Position numbers and translations under genes: made by a program
Part shown: piece after piece, positions 10,690-21,569 of the stretch
Numbering within the stretch: position 1 is the first letter of the stretch
Layout of the letters: each line of letters begins with the position of its first letter
Assembly (NCBI RefSeq): GCF_040869045.1
Contig: NC_090321.1
Span: 27,525,426-27,589,425, forward strand
Reading direction: 5' to 3'
DNA length: 64,000 nucleotides
DNA from: Eurosta solidaginis
Lineage: Eukaryota > Arthropoda > Insecta > Diptera > Tephritidae
The notes under the pieces: generated by a model
Told to the model about the DNA's origin: nothing
Database searches by the model: none
What the model saw: only the letters and a program-made list of their open reading frames with translations

Positions 10690-11225
10690 AGCATGAGGCG
10701 CAGAAAAAGCTGATGGCCTGTCCTGTCAATGTAGCTCCTTTTTGTGCTGTCAAAAGCGGTTTTGAAATTGGGTTTTCCCCAAATATGGCGCATAGTGAAA
10801 ATCTGGTCAATGGTATATTTACCAGGTCTGAAGCCGCACTGATAAGGCCCAAGCAATAAGGTTTCAATATTTCGCACAGTAGGCGAAAGTTGGGTCAGTT
10901 TTCAGTATAACCCTTCTTGTGGGATGAGCGAAGAACATTTAGATTCCAATCGTTGGGCATGCACTCGTTCGACCATATTTTACATAAAGGATGATGGATG
11001 CGCCTCACCAACTTATCGCCGTCGTATGTGAATAGCTCCAAAGTCAATCCATCTGCGTACCGCGGCCTTGCTACTTTTTCTTCATCGTAGTCGTATGTGG
11101 GAACATTTATTACATCATCGTCGATTGCGAGCCCGATATCATCTCTTCACTGAGCGTTTCATCGCCCTCTGTCATTAGAAGGGCACAGAGAAGTGCTCCT
11201 TCAATAATAAAAGCACCTTCTCAGA
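10690..11225 (-). pseudogene. Family 2 LINE: N-terminal part of reverse transcriptase
   Basis: Minus strand, several frames. From about 11040 downwards it reads ELFTYDGDKLVRRIHHPLCK, IWSNECMPNDWNLNVL, a decayed KKGYTEN.PNFR segment, and then (10578-10877 frame) LLGPYQCGFRPGKYTIDQIF followed by TMRHIWGKPNFKTAFDSTKR. The CGFRPGKSTIDQIF block and the FKTAFDSTKR block (motif A with its aspartate) are diagnostic of reverse transcriptases of this type. Stops between the blocks show that it is dead. The equivalent region in plus orientation is at 45.13-45.5 kb. Confidence 0.62.
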
Positions 11226-11239
11226 GTTTTCTTGATTCT

Positions 11240-11580
11240 TTTGAGTGTGGACTTTTGTAACCCAAATTTTTTTAGTCTAACATAGTACAAGTTATAGGTC
11301 TCTCAAAATTCATATTGATTTTTGTCAATTATTTTTCTAAAATTTAATTTTCTTCCACACGAATGGCGCATATCTTTATCTTTTGTATGGAAGAAAATCT
11401 GAAATATCCTTTGGGAAAAAAGTTTCAAAAATGTATGCAAATTTTTATAGAATTTTAAATTATACTTTGCCGTACTGAAATCGATTAAGTTACAAAACTG
11501 CATAATCTAAATAAAAAGTTCGAAATTTTTGTAAAATTTTATCGAATTTTCAAATTTTCGAAAACTTTCGGCACACTTGA
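11240..11580. repeat. Diverged A/T-rich dispersed repeat
   Basis: Contains GAAGAAAATCTGAAA, CTTTGGGAAAAAAGTTTC, GTTACAAAACTGCATAATC and TTTTCGAAAACTTTCGG. Similar strings in the same order occur at 46.42-46.62 kb and in part at 29.97-30.07 kb and 30.79-30.9 kb. I cannot define its ends or class. Confidence 0.3.
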
Positions 11581-11856
11581 AGAGAAGCTAATTTGATTCT
11601 TTAAGTTTAATTCAACTTGTCAAAGGTCATTAAACGCCAACTCATTATGATGTTAATCAGCATAATGTGCCCACTTTTTATTATTTGTATGAAACTTTGT
11701 ACTTGTATGAAACTTTGTATTTGTTTGAAATTATTTAGTACATGTACGAAAAGGTGAACTTGTATGAAATTATTTAGTACTTGTATGAAAATGTGTACAT
11801 ATGATTCTTTACACATTTTAGCTCATGTGAGGTGTGCAAGTCCCAAAACATTTCCC

Positions 11857-12949
11857 AGCCAGCATTTTTTGAAAATTTTGATCAAAAAATATTCAAATAT
11901 CATAATCATTTTGATTAAAAACGTTCAAATTTAAAAGAATTTTCTGTTCGAAAATTAACGTATCGTCGGCAGAAAAATGTACCATAAATGTGATTATTCT
12001 TGAATAATCATTTATGATTCATATTTCGAAACGCTTTTTGTTCATATTTGATACCATTGTAAAATTGGGCTTTAATTGTTTTATAGTAATATTTGACTGC
12101 TTTTCACAATCATTTTCTGATCATGTTCGTGAAGATATTTCAACCGTTTTGGTTGAGATTTTTGAATAGTTTTTGAATGCGATTATGATGCATTTATTCT
12201 ACATATCTCATTTAAAATAAGATACTACATAATAATTTTATTTCATCAAGGGAAGAAAGCATGCGGATTTGAACCACAAGTCACTGGCAAACAAACTTGA
12301 CCGATACACCTGCGACTACAACATCCAGCAGCAGCTATGATCGTCAATATATTAAATAAAATACGATACGGCACGGGATGTTGAAGACATATCGAGGTAC
12401 ATATGTCAAGAGAGTTTCACTTACCTGGGGTTCAAATAGTTCACAACATTTGTATTGTCTAATGGTATAATTTGTATTTTCTGGGAAGCCGATGGTGGAG
12501 AAATGGTTGGGAACATCTTTTGTTAGGAGCAGTATATACATTATTTCTTGTGTTGAAGAATAACATTTTAATATATTTTTTCTGAACTTTATAATTGAAA
12601 CAATGTGTGTATGTGAAAAAAAAATAAGAGCTTCAATGAAAAGTAACATTTTAACAAGTATAAAATTCATTATTCAGTCAACAAAGATTTTCAGAAAAAT
12701 TCAGAAAGCTGAATGAAAAATGATACAAATTTTTGATCACCTAAAGTAAACACATTTGATTCAAATATGATTCCAAAATGTGATTGAAAAACTATATTCA
12801 GTTTTTGATCATCAAAAGTCATCATCATATTTGATAATTTCTTTTGTTCAATTGTATGATAACTCATTATTTAGTTAGAAAGAGCAATCAAATTGTATTG
12901 ATATGTAGGGAAATTCAAAATTTAATCACCTAAATGCTAAGTGGGTTAT
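11857..12949. mobile_element. Inverted-repeat element with internal tRNA-like sequence
   Basis: The ends read CCCAGCCAGCATTT (11857) and, on the opposite strand, CCCACTTAGCATTT (12949), an imperfect terminal inverted repeat. Both arms are packed with variants of TTTTTGATCA and TTTGATNNNATTTT, probably repeated binding sites. Between the arms, on the minus strand, is a tRNA-like stretch (12255-12325). No protein is encoded. Length 1.09 kb; target-site duplication not evident. The architecture resembles the elements at 35.3 and 58.3 kb although the motif sequence differs. Confidence 0.5.
12255..12325 (-). promoter_or_regulatory. tRNA-like Pol III promoter boxes
   Basis: On the minus strand, GGTTCAAATCC (12265-12275) is a perfect box B. 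About 31 bases upstream lies TAGTCGCAGGTG (12307-12318), an imperfect box A with one extra base. No T-run terminator follows closely, so this may be a relic. It could be an inserted SINE head or an intrinsic part of the element. Confidence 0.45.
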
Positions 12950-13900
12950 AATGAAGGTATGAAAATACATGAAGATTACCCTAAATATACAAAACTTGTT
13001 TAAATTTGTACAAAACTTTGCACAAAATTTCTTTTAAAGAATATTGCAAACAAGTGAGCTCGTAAGAAGTTCCAAGTCTCATGCTTTATTCATTTTATTA
13101 ATCAAACGAAATAAGTTATATATTTCTTTGTGGGTCTTACTACATTCATAAATCCATAGCTTAACAGGAAATGTCAACTACTTTTAACGACTTCATTGAA
13201 TGCATACAGTTTTCAAAAAAAAAAATAATAAAAATAAGAAAAAAGAAACTAAACTATGAATTAAAAAAACTAAGCTATATTCCATATAAGAGATATCTAC
13301 AAGGATTACCTACGTAAGAAGCATGTTACTTAAAAAAGGCGCCAAATACGCCATGCCCCGAAATTACAAAAATTACACTCTAGTCTTTATATTATGAAGA
13401 ATTGATTATCCTACTGCCTCAGATGCCTTCATCGGTACCTGAAAACTTCAAACCAAATGCTTGAGTAGCATATCAAATAGGATTTATGAGTTATCAAGTT
13501 TGTGGTTACAACACGCACTGGCTCGGGCACACGTAGATACGCACACACACACAGCTCCACATTTGTCATGTACATCAAAAACTATTTTCAAATTTCAGTT
13601 AGACTTCGTAGAACTAAATTGTTCTTATTTTGTAGAATTAAGTGCACTTAATGAAGTGCATGTTTGTGCATACTAACAAAGCCAATTCTTTTTCTGAAAT
13701 TTTTTAGTAGAACATTTATTTTTCCGAGAGTTTACTAGATAATATCGCATGCATTAGTTTGGATGCTAGCCTTAAACTAGATTATTGAATATAACTTCAC
13801 TTACTGCTATTGAATATTAATTAAATAATTTTCTATAATAATACTTACTTGTAACCAGCACTGATCTTCCGCCGAAAGATAGGATTATAGTAGTAAACAA
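12950..13900. other. Unassigned A/T-rich DNA
   Basis: No gene or known element recognised. It has a poly-A stretch near 13216 and a short CA run at 13536-13550. It ends at the 5'-truncated start of the LINE at about 13.9 kb. Confidence 0.35.
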
Positions 13901-13992
13901 AATACCAAAATCGAATGGGTCGTGAAAACCTTTTCTAAGTTTAAATCGCCGGGCCCAGACGGTATATTCCCGGCCTGCTACAAGTTTCAAGT

Positions 13993-14871
13993 ATGGCGGT
14001 CGTTGAATGGCTTAAAATAATATCAGATGGTTGCATAAGGCTGAATCATGTACCGCACTCATGGAAAACTGCTCGTGTAGCTTTATTAGCAGGGAAGATC
14101 GGTCACGTGTATCCACAAGACTATATACCCATTAGCTTAACATCATTTCTGCTCAAAACCTTTGAGAGGCTGATAGATGTGTACATAAAGTCCAACGTGA
14201 ATGAAAAGCTGCTCTCCACAACACAGCATGCGTACACCAAAGGCAAGTCGGTAGACACCGCATTGCATAGGGTGGTAATAAGCATAGAGAAATCCCTGGA
14301 ATATAAGGAGTATGCTCTAGGAGTCTTCTTGGATATTGCCGGGGCTTTCAATAATGTTTCAAAATGGACGTTTATGGATGGTATTAATTGCATTAAAGTA
14401 CATCCTGCCATAATCAGATGGATCGGCTGCATGGTAAATTGCAGAAAGATTACATCACAATGGGGATTGTACGAGGCCACAAAATCAGTGGACAGGGGCA
14501 CAAAGCAGGGAGGGGTGCTATCACCTCTGGTGTGGACGCTGGTCATCAACCAACTGCTCAGGCGATCCGAAGAGGAACCCGTAAAACATACGGCTTACGC
14601 AGATGACGTTGCAATTGTCATAAGTGGAAAGTGCCTTCCAACGATTAGTTCTTTGATGGATTGGGCGCTTTGGGATATTCGTACCTGGGCATCTAATGTC
14701 GGGTTGAAAGTCAATGCGGAGAAGACGGATATGGTTTTGTTTACAAAGAGGTACAAGGTCCCAAATTGGACCAGGCCTAAGTTAGGAGGGGTGACCTTAC
14801 CTTGCACAAAATATCTGGGAATCATCCTAGACAGTAAGCTACATGGCAGCTCAACGTGGAGGAAAGGGTGA
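13993..14871 (+). pseudogene. Reverse transcriptase domain of the family 1 LINE
   Basis: A 292-codon frame covering most of the RT fold. Residues 44-59 give YIPISLTSFLLKTFER, an early conserved RT block. Residues 112-121 give FLDIAGAFNN (motif A, with the catalytic aspartate). Residues 169-178 give GTKQGGVLSP (motif B), and residues 202-205 give YADD (motif C, both catalytic aspartates). The start methionine is arbitrary: the preceding GPDG block is in another frame, so this is the surviving open part of a larger polyprotein. The frame ends in STWRKG after a frameshift near 14850; another frame continues with NVEERVKKASTALYACKRIL, the expected sequence. All catalytic residues are still present, so the insertion may be moderately young. 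Confidence 0.85.
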
Positions 14872-15342
14872 AGAAGGCCTCAACGGCACTCTATGCATGT
14901 AAAAGAATATTGGAGTGTACGTGGGGCTTATCCCCCTCTCTTTCTCATTGGGTTTTTACAGCGATTGTAAGCCCTATTCTATACTATGGAGTTCTTGCTT
15001 GGTGGAAAGCCACACAAAAAACAACATAACGCAAAACATTAGAGGGGGTATGCAGATTATCGATGCTTAGCATTACGGGAGCCCTGAAAACAACCCCGAC
15101 GGCTGCACTGAATGCCATTCTGCACATTCCACCTGTGTATCTGGTAGCAAAGTACATATCATTAACAACCGCAACCAGTTTCGGTGCCTCGGGGCAGCTT
15201 GAGCGCCGACCATATAGCCATAGTAGTATAGCGTCTCCAATCACAAGACGAACAGACTGCATTATTCCGTATCTGCGCTTCGAGGGATATCTTAAGGCCA
15301 AAATAGAGGTGGACGGTTGGCGTAAGGAGGCGCAAATGATGG

Positions 15343-15735
15343 ACGAGGCGATATATGTATACAGATGGTTCCAAAGTAGTGGAAGGAGTAGGGTCTGCGG
15401 TATACTGTGCTGATCCGGAAATAAGCAGATCCTGCAGGCTGCCGGATTACTGTAGCGTGTTCCAAGCAGAAATATTAGCCGTATCCAAAGCAGTAGAAAC
15501 CCTGGAAGAGAATAGCTGAAGCTGCAACCGCGATAACTTTTATATTGACAGTCAAGCGGCAATTAATTCAATAATCTCGCATAGCACAGCATCTAAATGC
15601 ATGCTAGAGTGTAAGCAGTCTCTGGAGAGAATCGGGACAGGGAGAAGCATACATCTATATTGGGTCCCAGGTCATATAGGAATAGATGGGAATGAAAAAG
15701 CGGGCGAACTAGCTAAAAAGGGCGCAGCCCATTAA
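15343..15735 (+). pseudogene. RNase H domain of the family 1 LINE
   Basis: Two frames give YTDGSKVVEGVGSAVYC (first catalytic aspartate), then CSVFQAEILAVSKAVETLEE (catalytic glutamate). After a stop near 15517, FYIDSQAAINSI (second aspartate) and YWVPGHIGIDGNEKAGELAK (histidine and last aspartate) follow. These are the four acidic positions and the histidine loop of RNase HI in the expected order and spacing. RNase H would remove the RNA template during element insertion. The stop and the frame change upstream make it inactive. Confidence 0.85.
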
Positions 15736-16150
15736 GCTTGATCCGTAGACGTCCCACTTAGACTGGGCGAGATTAAGCGAAGGCGAGAGGTGCACATGAT
15801 CGACCAAACGGTAAAGGCGTAGGTTCAAGGGCGGGGCTGTAAAGTGTCGAAGATTATGTGTAGGTCTTACAACCTTAGACTAACAAAGTTGCTTCTATCA
15901 TTAAAAAGAGAGGACTGTAGACTCATGACGGGTATTCTGCCTGGACGTTGCCTTCTGGCGTCACATGCCTTTAAATTAGGAAGCTTCTAGTATTTGCCAA
16001 GAGGAGGAAGTTATTTTATAACATAGGTCCTGGTTTTTGATAGGGGTTTTCAGTGTGGTCCTTAAAAAAACTTCTGGTAACACTACGGACTCAATCAGTC
16101 TATGTGAGGTCCTCATGGACCGGCCAGTTCAACCTAACCTAACCTAACAA

Positions 16151-17090
16151 AATATGTCTTTTTACAGTTTCTTTCGAAAATTTTTCAAAATGTTTCCTAA
16201 TATTTAAATCGCTCCAAATTCAGTGTTCAATTTTTTTTTTTTGATACCTTGAACTAGTTTTATTAATATTGCATACTGTATGGAAATTTATAACTAAGGT
16301 TATGGAAGTTTTGTTTAGTCTCTGCAGAGAGAGGTTTGTTATATAAAATTACAAAATTTCACAGAGCTAACGAAATAATTAGCCAAGTCTACTATAATTT
16401 CCAAAAGTTTTTCACCCTTCAAATCCCACCAAATTGACACGAAGCAAACATTCGCATGACGCACGATTTTTTTTTTTTTTTTTTTTGGCGAGACGTTGAA
16501 AGGCAGAGATTTGTTAGGCGTCGAGATCTATAAAATGTTTGGCTACAGAGACAACTCCAAATCTATATAGTCACCACCACATACGTCCCCACTGTTACAG
16601 CGCTCACCAAACGGACGAGAATTCACCGACAAAAATCATGTAGTCACTTGCAAGCATTTCTTTCGCGCAAGAGTCGCCTAAACGCGAGTGTGCGAACTTC
16701 TCAAACAGTTTATGAGGACTTATACTTAAATGGAAGATATTTGCGTTTGATAGGGTGTCGAAAGCATGACCTACGGATAAGGTCAGTATGTACCGCAAAC
16801 CTTATGTGTGAACAGTTGTCATTCTTGTATATGTCCCCCATTTTTTATCAGTGGGTGACCTCGGTCGCCCACAACTTTTTGGTATTTGCGGAGATTGGGT
16901 GTGGGCCTGTTCACCGATTCCACCTGCAGCGGAACGCTGATCACCGATTCTATGCCTGTCTTCCCTCATATCAATCACTGGTTGGTTACAGTTTCACTTC
17001 GATTTGTAATAGGTAAAACATTCCTACACCATGTATCTGTGCGTATGTCTGAACCAAAAACCAGCAACAGAGTAACGTATTTTTAAAATA
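16151..17090. other. Unassigned DNA with poly-T tract
   Basis: The first 270 bases are A/T-rich and weakly like the dispersed repeat at 11.2 kb. A run of about 20 T lies at 16468-16487. The 122-codon frame at 16648-17016 and its overlap partners show no known motif. Confidence 0.35.
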
Positions 17091-17095
17091 ACGCT

Positions 17096-17815
17096 GTAGA
17101 ATATAATTCCAGTAGCAGAACTAAATCGTGATGGCACAATCTATTATAAGATCGTACAGTTACTTTACTTGCGAACGCTGGTGATATTGATATAATTAGA
17201 CTGAACACGCGTGCTGTGAGCCTTATCTTCTCGGGTTTATATAAATAAGCATAAAATATAGGTCTTGAGGTAAATGAGAACAAGATGAAGAATCGGCGCA
17301 TTCACGCCTTGGCAGCCACGTTACTGTAGACGGATATAAATTCGAGCCTGTGAAGGATTTCGTATATTTGGAAACCAGCATTAACAGAAAAAACAATGTC
17401 TCCCTAAATATCAAACGGGGAACAACTGTTGCTACTTTGGACTGAGTAGGCAATTGAAAATTACACTCTATACGTCGATCATCATAATTGTCCTGATGTA
17501 TGGCTCGAAATCAAGTAGGCTTTCAAGAGAAAATGAAATGGCTCTTGGTGTTTTCGAAAGCAAAGTTGGTGTTTTCGAAAGCAAAGTTTTTCGGAAGATT
17601 CGTGGTCCTGTGTGTGATGCCGACGGCGAGTATCGAAGGAGGTATAATGATGAGCACTGAATGACGCAGAAATTGCGATAATGCGGCGAATAAAAACCCA
17701 AGGCTTCGCTGGCTAGGGAGTGGCAGGTGAAGGAAGACTTGGCCTCCCTTGGTGCTCCCAATTGGCGTCATTTATCGCCAAACCGGTATAGCTGGCGCCA
17801 ATTAATGATGAATGC
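17096..17815 (+). pseudogene. Family 2 LINE: RT core to C-terminus
   Basis: Mixed plus-strand frames match the family in order. First comes AELNRDGTIYYKIVQLL (17110-17175), then a decayed palm region with FEPVKDFVYLETSINRK-type sequence (17340-17395). The 17454-17660 frame reads YTSIIIIVLMYGSKSSRLSR, VFESKVFRKIRGPVCDADGE and YRRRYNDEH. The last part keeps RRIKTQGFAG-like and VEEDLASLGAPNW-like pieces (17685-17770) and ends near CGGTATAGCTGGCGCCAATT. The MYGSE.WTL and RKIYGPV blocks are characteristic of the C-terminal part of this type of polyprotein. A 21-bp tandem duplication (17547-17588) adds seven residues in frame. Not functional. Confidence 0.7.
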
Positions 17816-18274
17816 TAAGTAACGTGTATTCGTTCAGGAACAACAAACGTCTTTGTCGACTCTGGATTGGCTGAGTGCTACCCCAGCTTTCAACGAAACC
17901 CATTATATTATTTCAGATTCGGAAGCCTTCAGTAATCGACTGGCTAATTAAATCAGACTATCTGACTAAGGTCGCCTCTCAGCTAGGAAATGTGAATACT
18001 ACTTATTAAAATGGAATGTAGTAGAGGCCATACTTGTGTCATTTTTGAACTCCAATGGGCAACTGCAAAACCCTGATCAATATATTTGTTATTATCTGTT
18101 TGTTTTTTGTTATTGTCGTACTAATTGTTGCGTCCTGCCTGGATTTTGTTCACATATGAGCGGAAACGAATGTATGAGTCGTTTCGACTGACTTATCTTC
18201 TCCCTCGTTATACATGTAGATCATCCACATCTGCAACATGATATTTTTGAATTTAAAAGAAGAGCGACGATTAA

Positions 18275-18513
18275 ACATACCAACCCGTTGAGGAGGAGGT
18301 CTCAGCCGTCTACCGTCTAAGCAACATTTCCCCCGTCAAGTATTCCGTCGAGAGGTCGGTTGGGTACTGGGTTTTTGTGATCCGAAACATCGATGCACCG
18401 CTTGCCATTCTAGCCATTGGCCATTACTTTAGTGGCAATATCGATTCAGTTATTGGTAAGTTATGGTTAGTAAGCAACATTATCATAGCATAAGTTATTA
18501 CTAATTGTATAAC
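18275..18513 (+). other. Candidate exon or unrecognised coding remnant
   Basis: An open plus-strand frame without a start codon reads PVEEEVSAVYRLSNISPVKY, then SVERSVGYWVFVIRNIDAPL, then AILAIGHYFSGNIDSVIG. At 18456 the sequence GTAAGTTA is a strong 5' splice donor. The frame is open across it to a stop near 18494. The composition (few rare codons, no low complexity) is more protein-like than most short frames here. It could be a piece of an unknown transposon or one exon of a host gene. Confidence 0.2.
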
Positions 18514-18514
18514 T

Positions 18515-19490
18515 TTTTTCGCTGAAAATCGAAGGTATTGCCAATATTATTTTTCTCTGTTTCCCTCACAAAAAATCATTTCGGTGTATCAAAATTATGA
18601 GATCTATATAAACTTGTTTGCTTCATAATTTTTATTTGATTATGTGTAAAATCTGTAGGATAAAAATCTAATTTAGGCCACTTAACTTATGACTTCAAGT
18701 TAAAGGACTCAAAACCCACGAGAACGTAATTACCAAGAAGTTGACGTGATTATTTTTGTACAACTATTCGTAGAATACGAAATTCAATGTACAACAAAAA
18801 AAGTCTAAAGAAAAGAAGAAATGCTTACAAGAAAAATAAAGTAAAACATTTATACTGGATACATTATCAGAAAACCGCAACAATTCCCAGGAAGATTCAA
18901 ATGGAAATCACAACAAATGAAATAAAAAAATATAGTCATAAATTAACACTAAAGAGGCGAAAGATATGAAACAGACATATACGACGTACAAAATATATGT
19001 GTACGGATACCATGAAGAAGGGCACTACCACGTGTAAGTGTTGAGAAAAATGCTGTAAGAGCAGAGCATAACAACGGATGAGTAAGTTAAGGAGGACGCA
19101 AAAGGATCACTCAACATTCCCAGCGGCATCAAAGTGACAGCGGTAATATGCAGTGTGTCTGACCGTTTTCGAAAAATATTACACTGACTGGCGTGGTAAG
19201 AGTAGCTGATGGCGTGCACATCTCACACCTTCCATGCTACCATCCAATAGTTAACATGAATAGTGAACGATACCTGAAAATGCTGGACGTGCTGAAGAAG
19301 CGAGTAAATAATATTTCAGCAACGAATATTTCATACTGACACAAACGTTTGTATATATATACTAGAGAAATGTAAGTATGATGTGTTTATATGCCTGTGT
19401 GAGTGTGGTATAAAATTGAGCAATTTTTGGGAAAAAATACATAAGATAGCCATCTTCAACGAACGGCTAGTAGAAGAAGGCTCCTTGCGA
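18515..19490. other. Unassigned DNA
   Basis: No gene recognised. The A-rich block at 18787-18970 gives a lysine-rich frame by composition alone. Confidence 0.35.
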
Positions 19491-19499
19491 TGGACGACG

Positions 19500-19790
19500 A
19501 GTTAATGCAATTGAATTGGAAAGAAATGGCCTGTGTTTAGTTGATGTGTTGAATTGGATTGCATGAATTGGACTGAGTTGGGTTGGGTTTCCGTATGTAC
19601 ATATTGAGCTGATTATTATTGTTGTTGTATTTGGGGTAAGTGTAGTAAATATCGTGTAGCAATGACGACACGTACCGTAATGTGCGTCACGTAGCGCATG
19701 TGAGATGGATGGATGGATATCGAGTGGACACGGACGTGAACGTGAATGTGAATGCAAACATGAATGTGAAGCCAAACGTTAAATTCACAT
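19500..19790 (+). repeat. Degenerate simple repeats
   Basis: Two low-complexity patches. One is GAATTG/ATTGGA-type hexamers at about 19505-19590. The other is GATG followed by GTGAAC/GTGAAT hexamers at about 19705-19770. They produce artificial frames on the minus strand. Confidence 0.6.
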
Positions 19791-20199
19791 AGTGAAGATG
19801 AAGACAAACCGTTTTCTGAAGGTAGCAGAGCTCCCAAATAACTTGCAATCATAATGAACGACAAAAGTGTGGTTTCAATTGATTTGTCCATCAGATATTC
19901 ATCTTGCACCATAGTGAGGTCAAACTCCTCAAACAGTTTCCATGTGCAGAAATATTTTTAGAAGGAAAGATGTAAAGTTTACTTTGGCGAAAAATGTTGA
20001 TTAGTTAATCCCTCTTTTTACCCTGCTTTGAAACCGCCCTTATTTTCTTCAACATACACATAAAGTGGTTTTGACGAATTCATTCAGTAAATATTTCTTT
20101 TAGTTAATCCACCAAGATAGATAAGACATCTTTAATTTAAGCCGAATAAGATTCTCTGTGTTAAATCGCTTTGTCGAAAGTTTTAATATTAAACTTGAG

Positions 20200-21240
20200 T
20201 AGATCCATTCATCATATGCTTTGAAGTCATGTGATGTAGTGTCAAATGACTTGAATTATATAGATGTGATGCGTTTGTTTGTTTTTCTTTTATGAGGTCA
20301 GTTTTGACAGCCCTAATATGCTGCAAAGTAGTACTAAATGCTGTGATTTCATATCATATAGTGAGAAAACTTTTGTTATAAAGTCGTTTGATGTCGTATC
20401 ATATGACCTCTAGTTATGTGATGTCAGGATCGTTCAAGCGATCAGAATATATGTGAAGTTAAATTATGATATCGTGTTATTTTATAAGATGGCGGCTGAG
20501 TAGAATATCACTCTATCTTGGCTAGCAGTTCGAAAACGCCCTATCTGACATTTTATTTTTTAAGAAACCATATCACATTTTTTTTTTCAAAGACACGTTT
20601 TTTTTTAATTTGGAATATTAAATTTGATGTGATCTTCTAATGTATTAATTTTGTTATTGTTGTTGTATGAGCTAAATTTTGACAGCACAAATGCGTTGCA
20701 AAGTAAAAATAAATGATGTGATATGATGCCACATGATGACAAATCATTAGCCTTGAAATCGTGTGATGTAGTGTCAAATGAAAAATTTAAATATTAAAAT
20801 TGAAATGATACTCTTATCTGTTATATGTAAGTGTTGCTGTATGAGGTTAATTTTGACAGCACTAATATGGTACAAAGTAATACTAGATGCTGTGATGTGA
20901 CGTCATATGATGAGACAACCATTGCTATGAGGTCATTGATGTATTGTTAGATGATATGGGGATCGTTCATGCGATATGAATATTAACGATATCAAATTTT
21001 GATATTGTTTTGGTTTTCCTAAGAAAATCGCTTCTGCCAGAGAAACATCCTACCACTGAATTGTGATGAGAAAACGTTTGCCATGCAGTTTTGTGATATA
21101 CTGTCATATGACTTTTAGTTATATGACGTGAGGATAACTTAAGCGTTATGAACATTTTTGATGTCAAATTATGATATCGTGTGGTTCCCTAAGATCTACG
21201 CTTGAGTAGAAAACCCCCCTATTTCAGTTGGCAGTCGAAA
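20200..21240 (+). repeat. Complex tandem repeat rich in TCATATGA
   Basis: The segment TATGAGGTCAGTTTTGACAG with its continuation GCAAAGTAGTACTAAATGCT occurs at about 20293, 20665 and 20832. The segment GATCGTTCAAGCGATCAGAA and its variants occur at about 20429, 20960 and 21130. CGAAAACGCCCTAT is found at 20531 and 21236. Units are irregular (about 170 to 540 bp), so this is a decayed complex repeat rather than a clean satellite. Confidence 0.6.
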
Positions 21241-21569
21241 ACGCCCTATATCAGAAATTACCGGAATTGGCGTTTTTGATTAAATTCTGAGACAAAGCGT
21301 CATGCAACCAAATTATAGTTGCCTTAGTAAGTCTAAAATACTGTTTTCTTTAAACATCATGTGATGTACATATGTCGTTTTCGTACTGGTAGCGAAGATA
21401 GGGTGATATTGTATTCAAGTGACGCTAAATGTTTATCAGCGATATTATAATTTGCCATCACACCCGCATCGTATAACTGAAAGTCATATGTCACTACATC
21501 ATATGAATTCAATGCAACCGTTATATGATGTTTAATCATGATTCTGCTATTCCTTGTTGTTTCGTTAAC

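Larger units (their letters stand above)
13900..16150 (+). mobile_element. Family 1 LINE (RT plus RNase H), 5'-truncated copy
   Basis: Longest retrotransposon remnant in the window. In order on the plus strand: end of the EN-RT linker and the SPGPDGIFPA block (13925-13980), reverse transcriptase core (13993-14871), connection (14850-15340), RNase H (15343-15735), C-terminal LLLSLKREDCRLMTG block (15885-15985), 3' untranslated region with the hairpin GGTCC-TCAT-GGACC (16108-16121), and a terminal (CCTAA)n tail (16131-16148). Frame changes at about 13990, 14850 and 15345 and stops at about 15520 disable it. RT followed by RNase H places it in the I/LOA-like group. The 3' end also occurs at 29.33 kb (minus strand) and 49.43 kb. 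Confidence 0.9.

Noticed and set aside
14121..14549. 142-codon minus-strand frame
   Set aside because: Antisense shadow of the reverse transcriptase frame on the plus strand.
14984..15562. 192-codon minus-strand frame
   Set aside because: Antisense to the RT connection and RNase H region of the family 1 LINE; no domain of its own.
16131..16148. (CCTAA)n as true telomere repeat
   Set aside because: Only three to four units directly after a LINE 3' untranslated region; it is the tail of the element, not an array.
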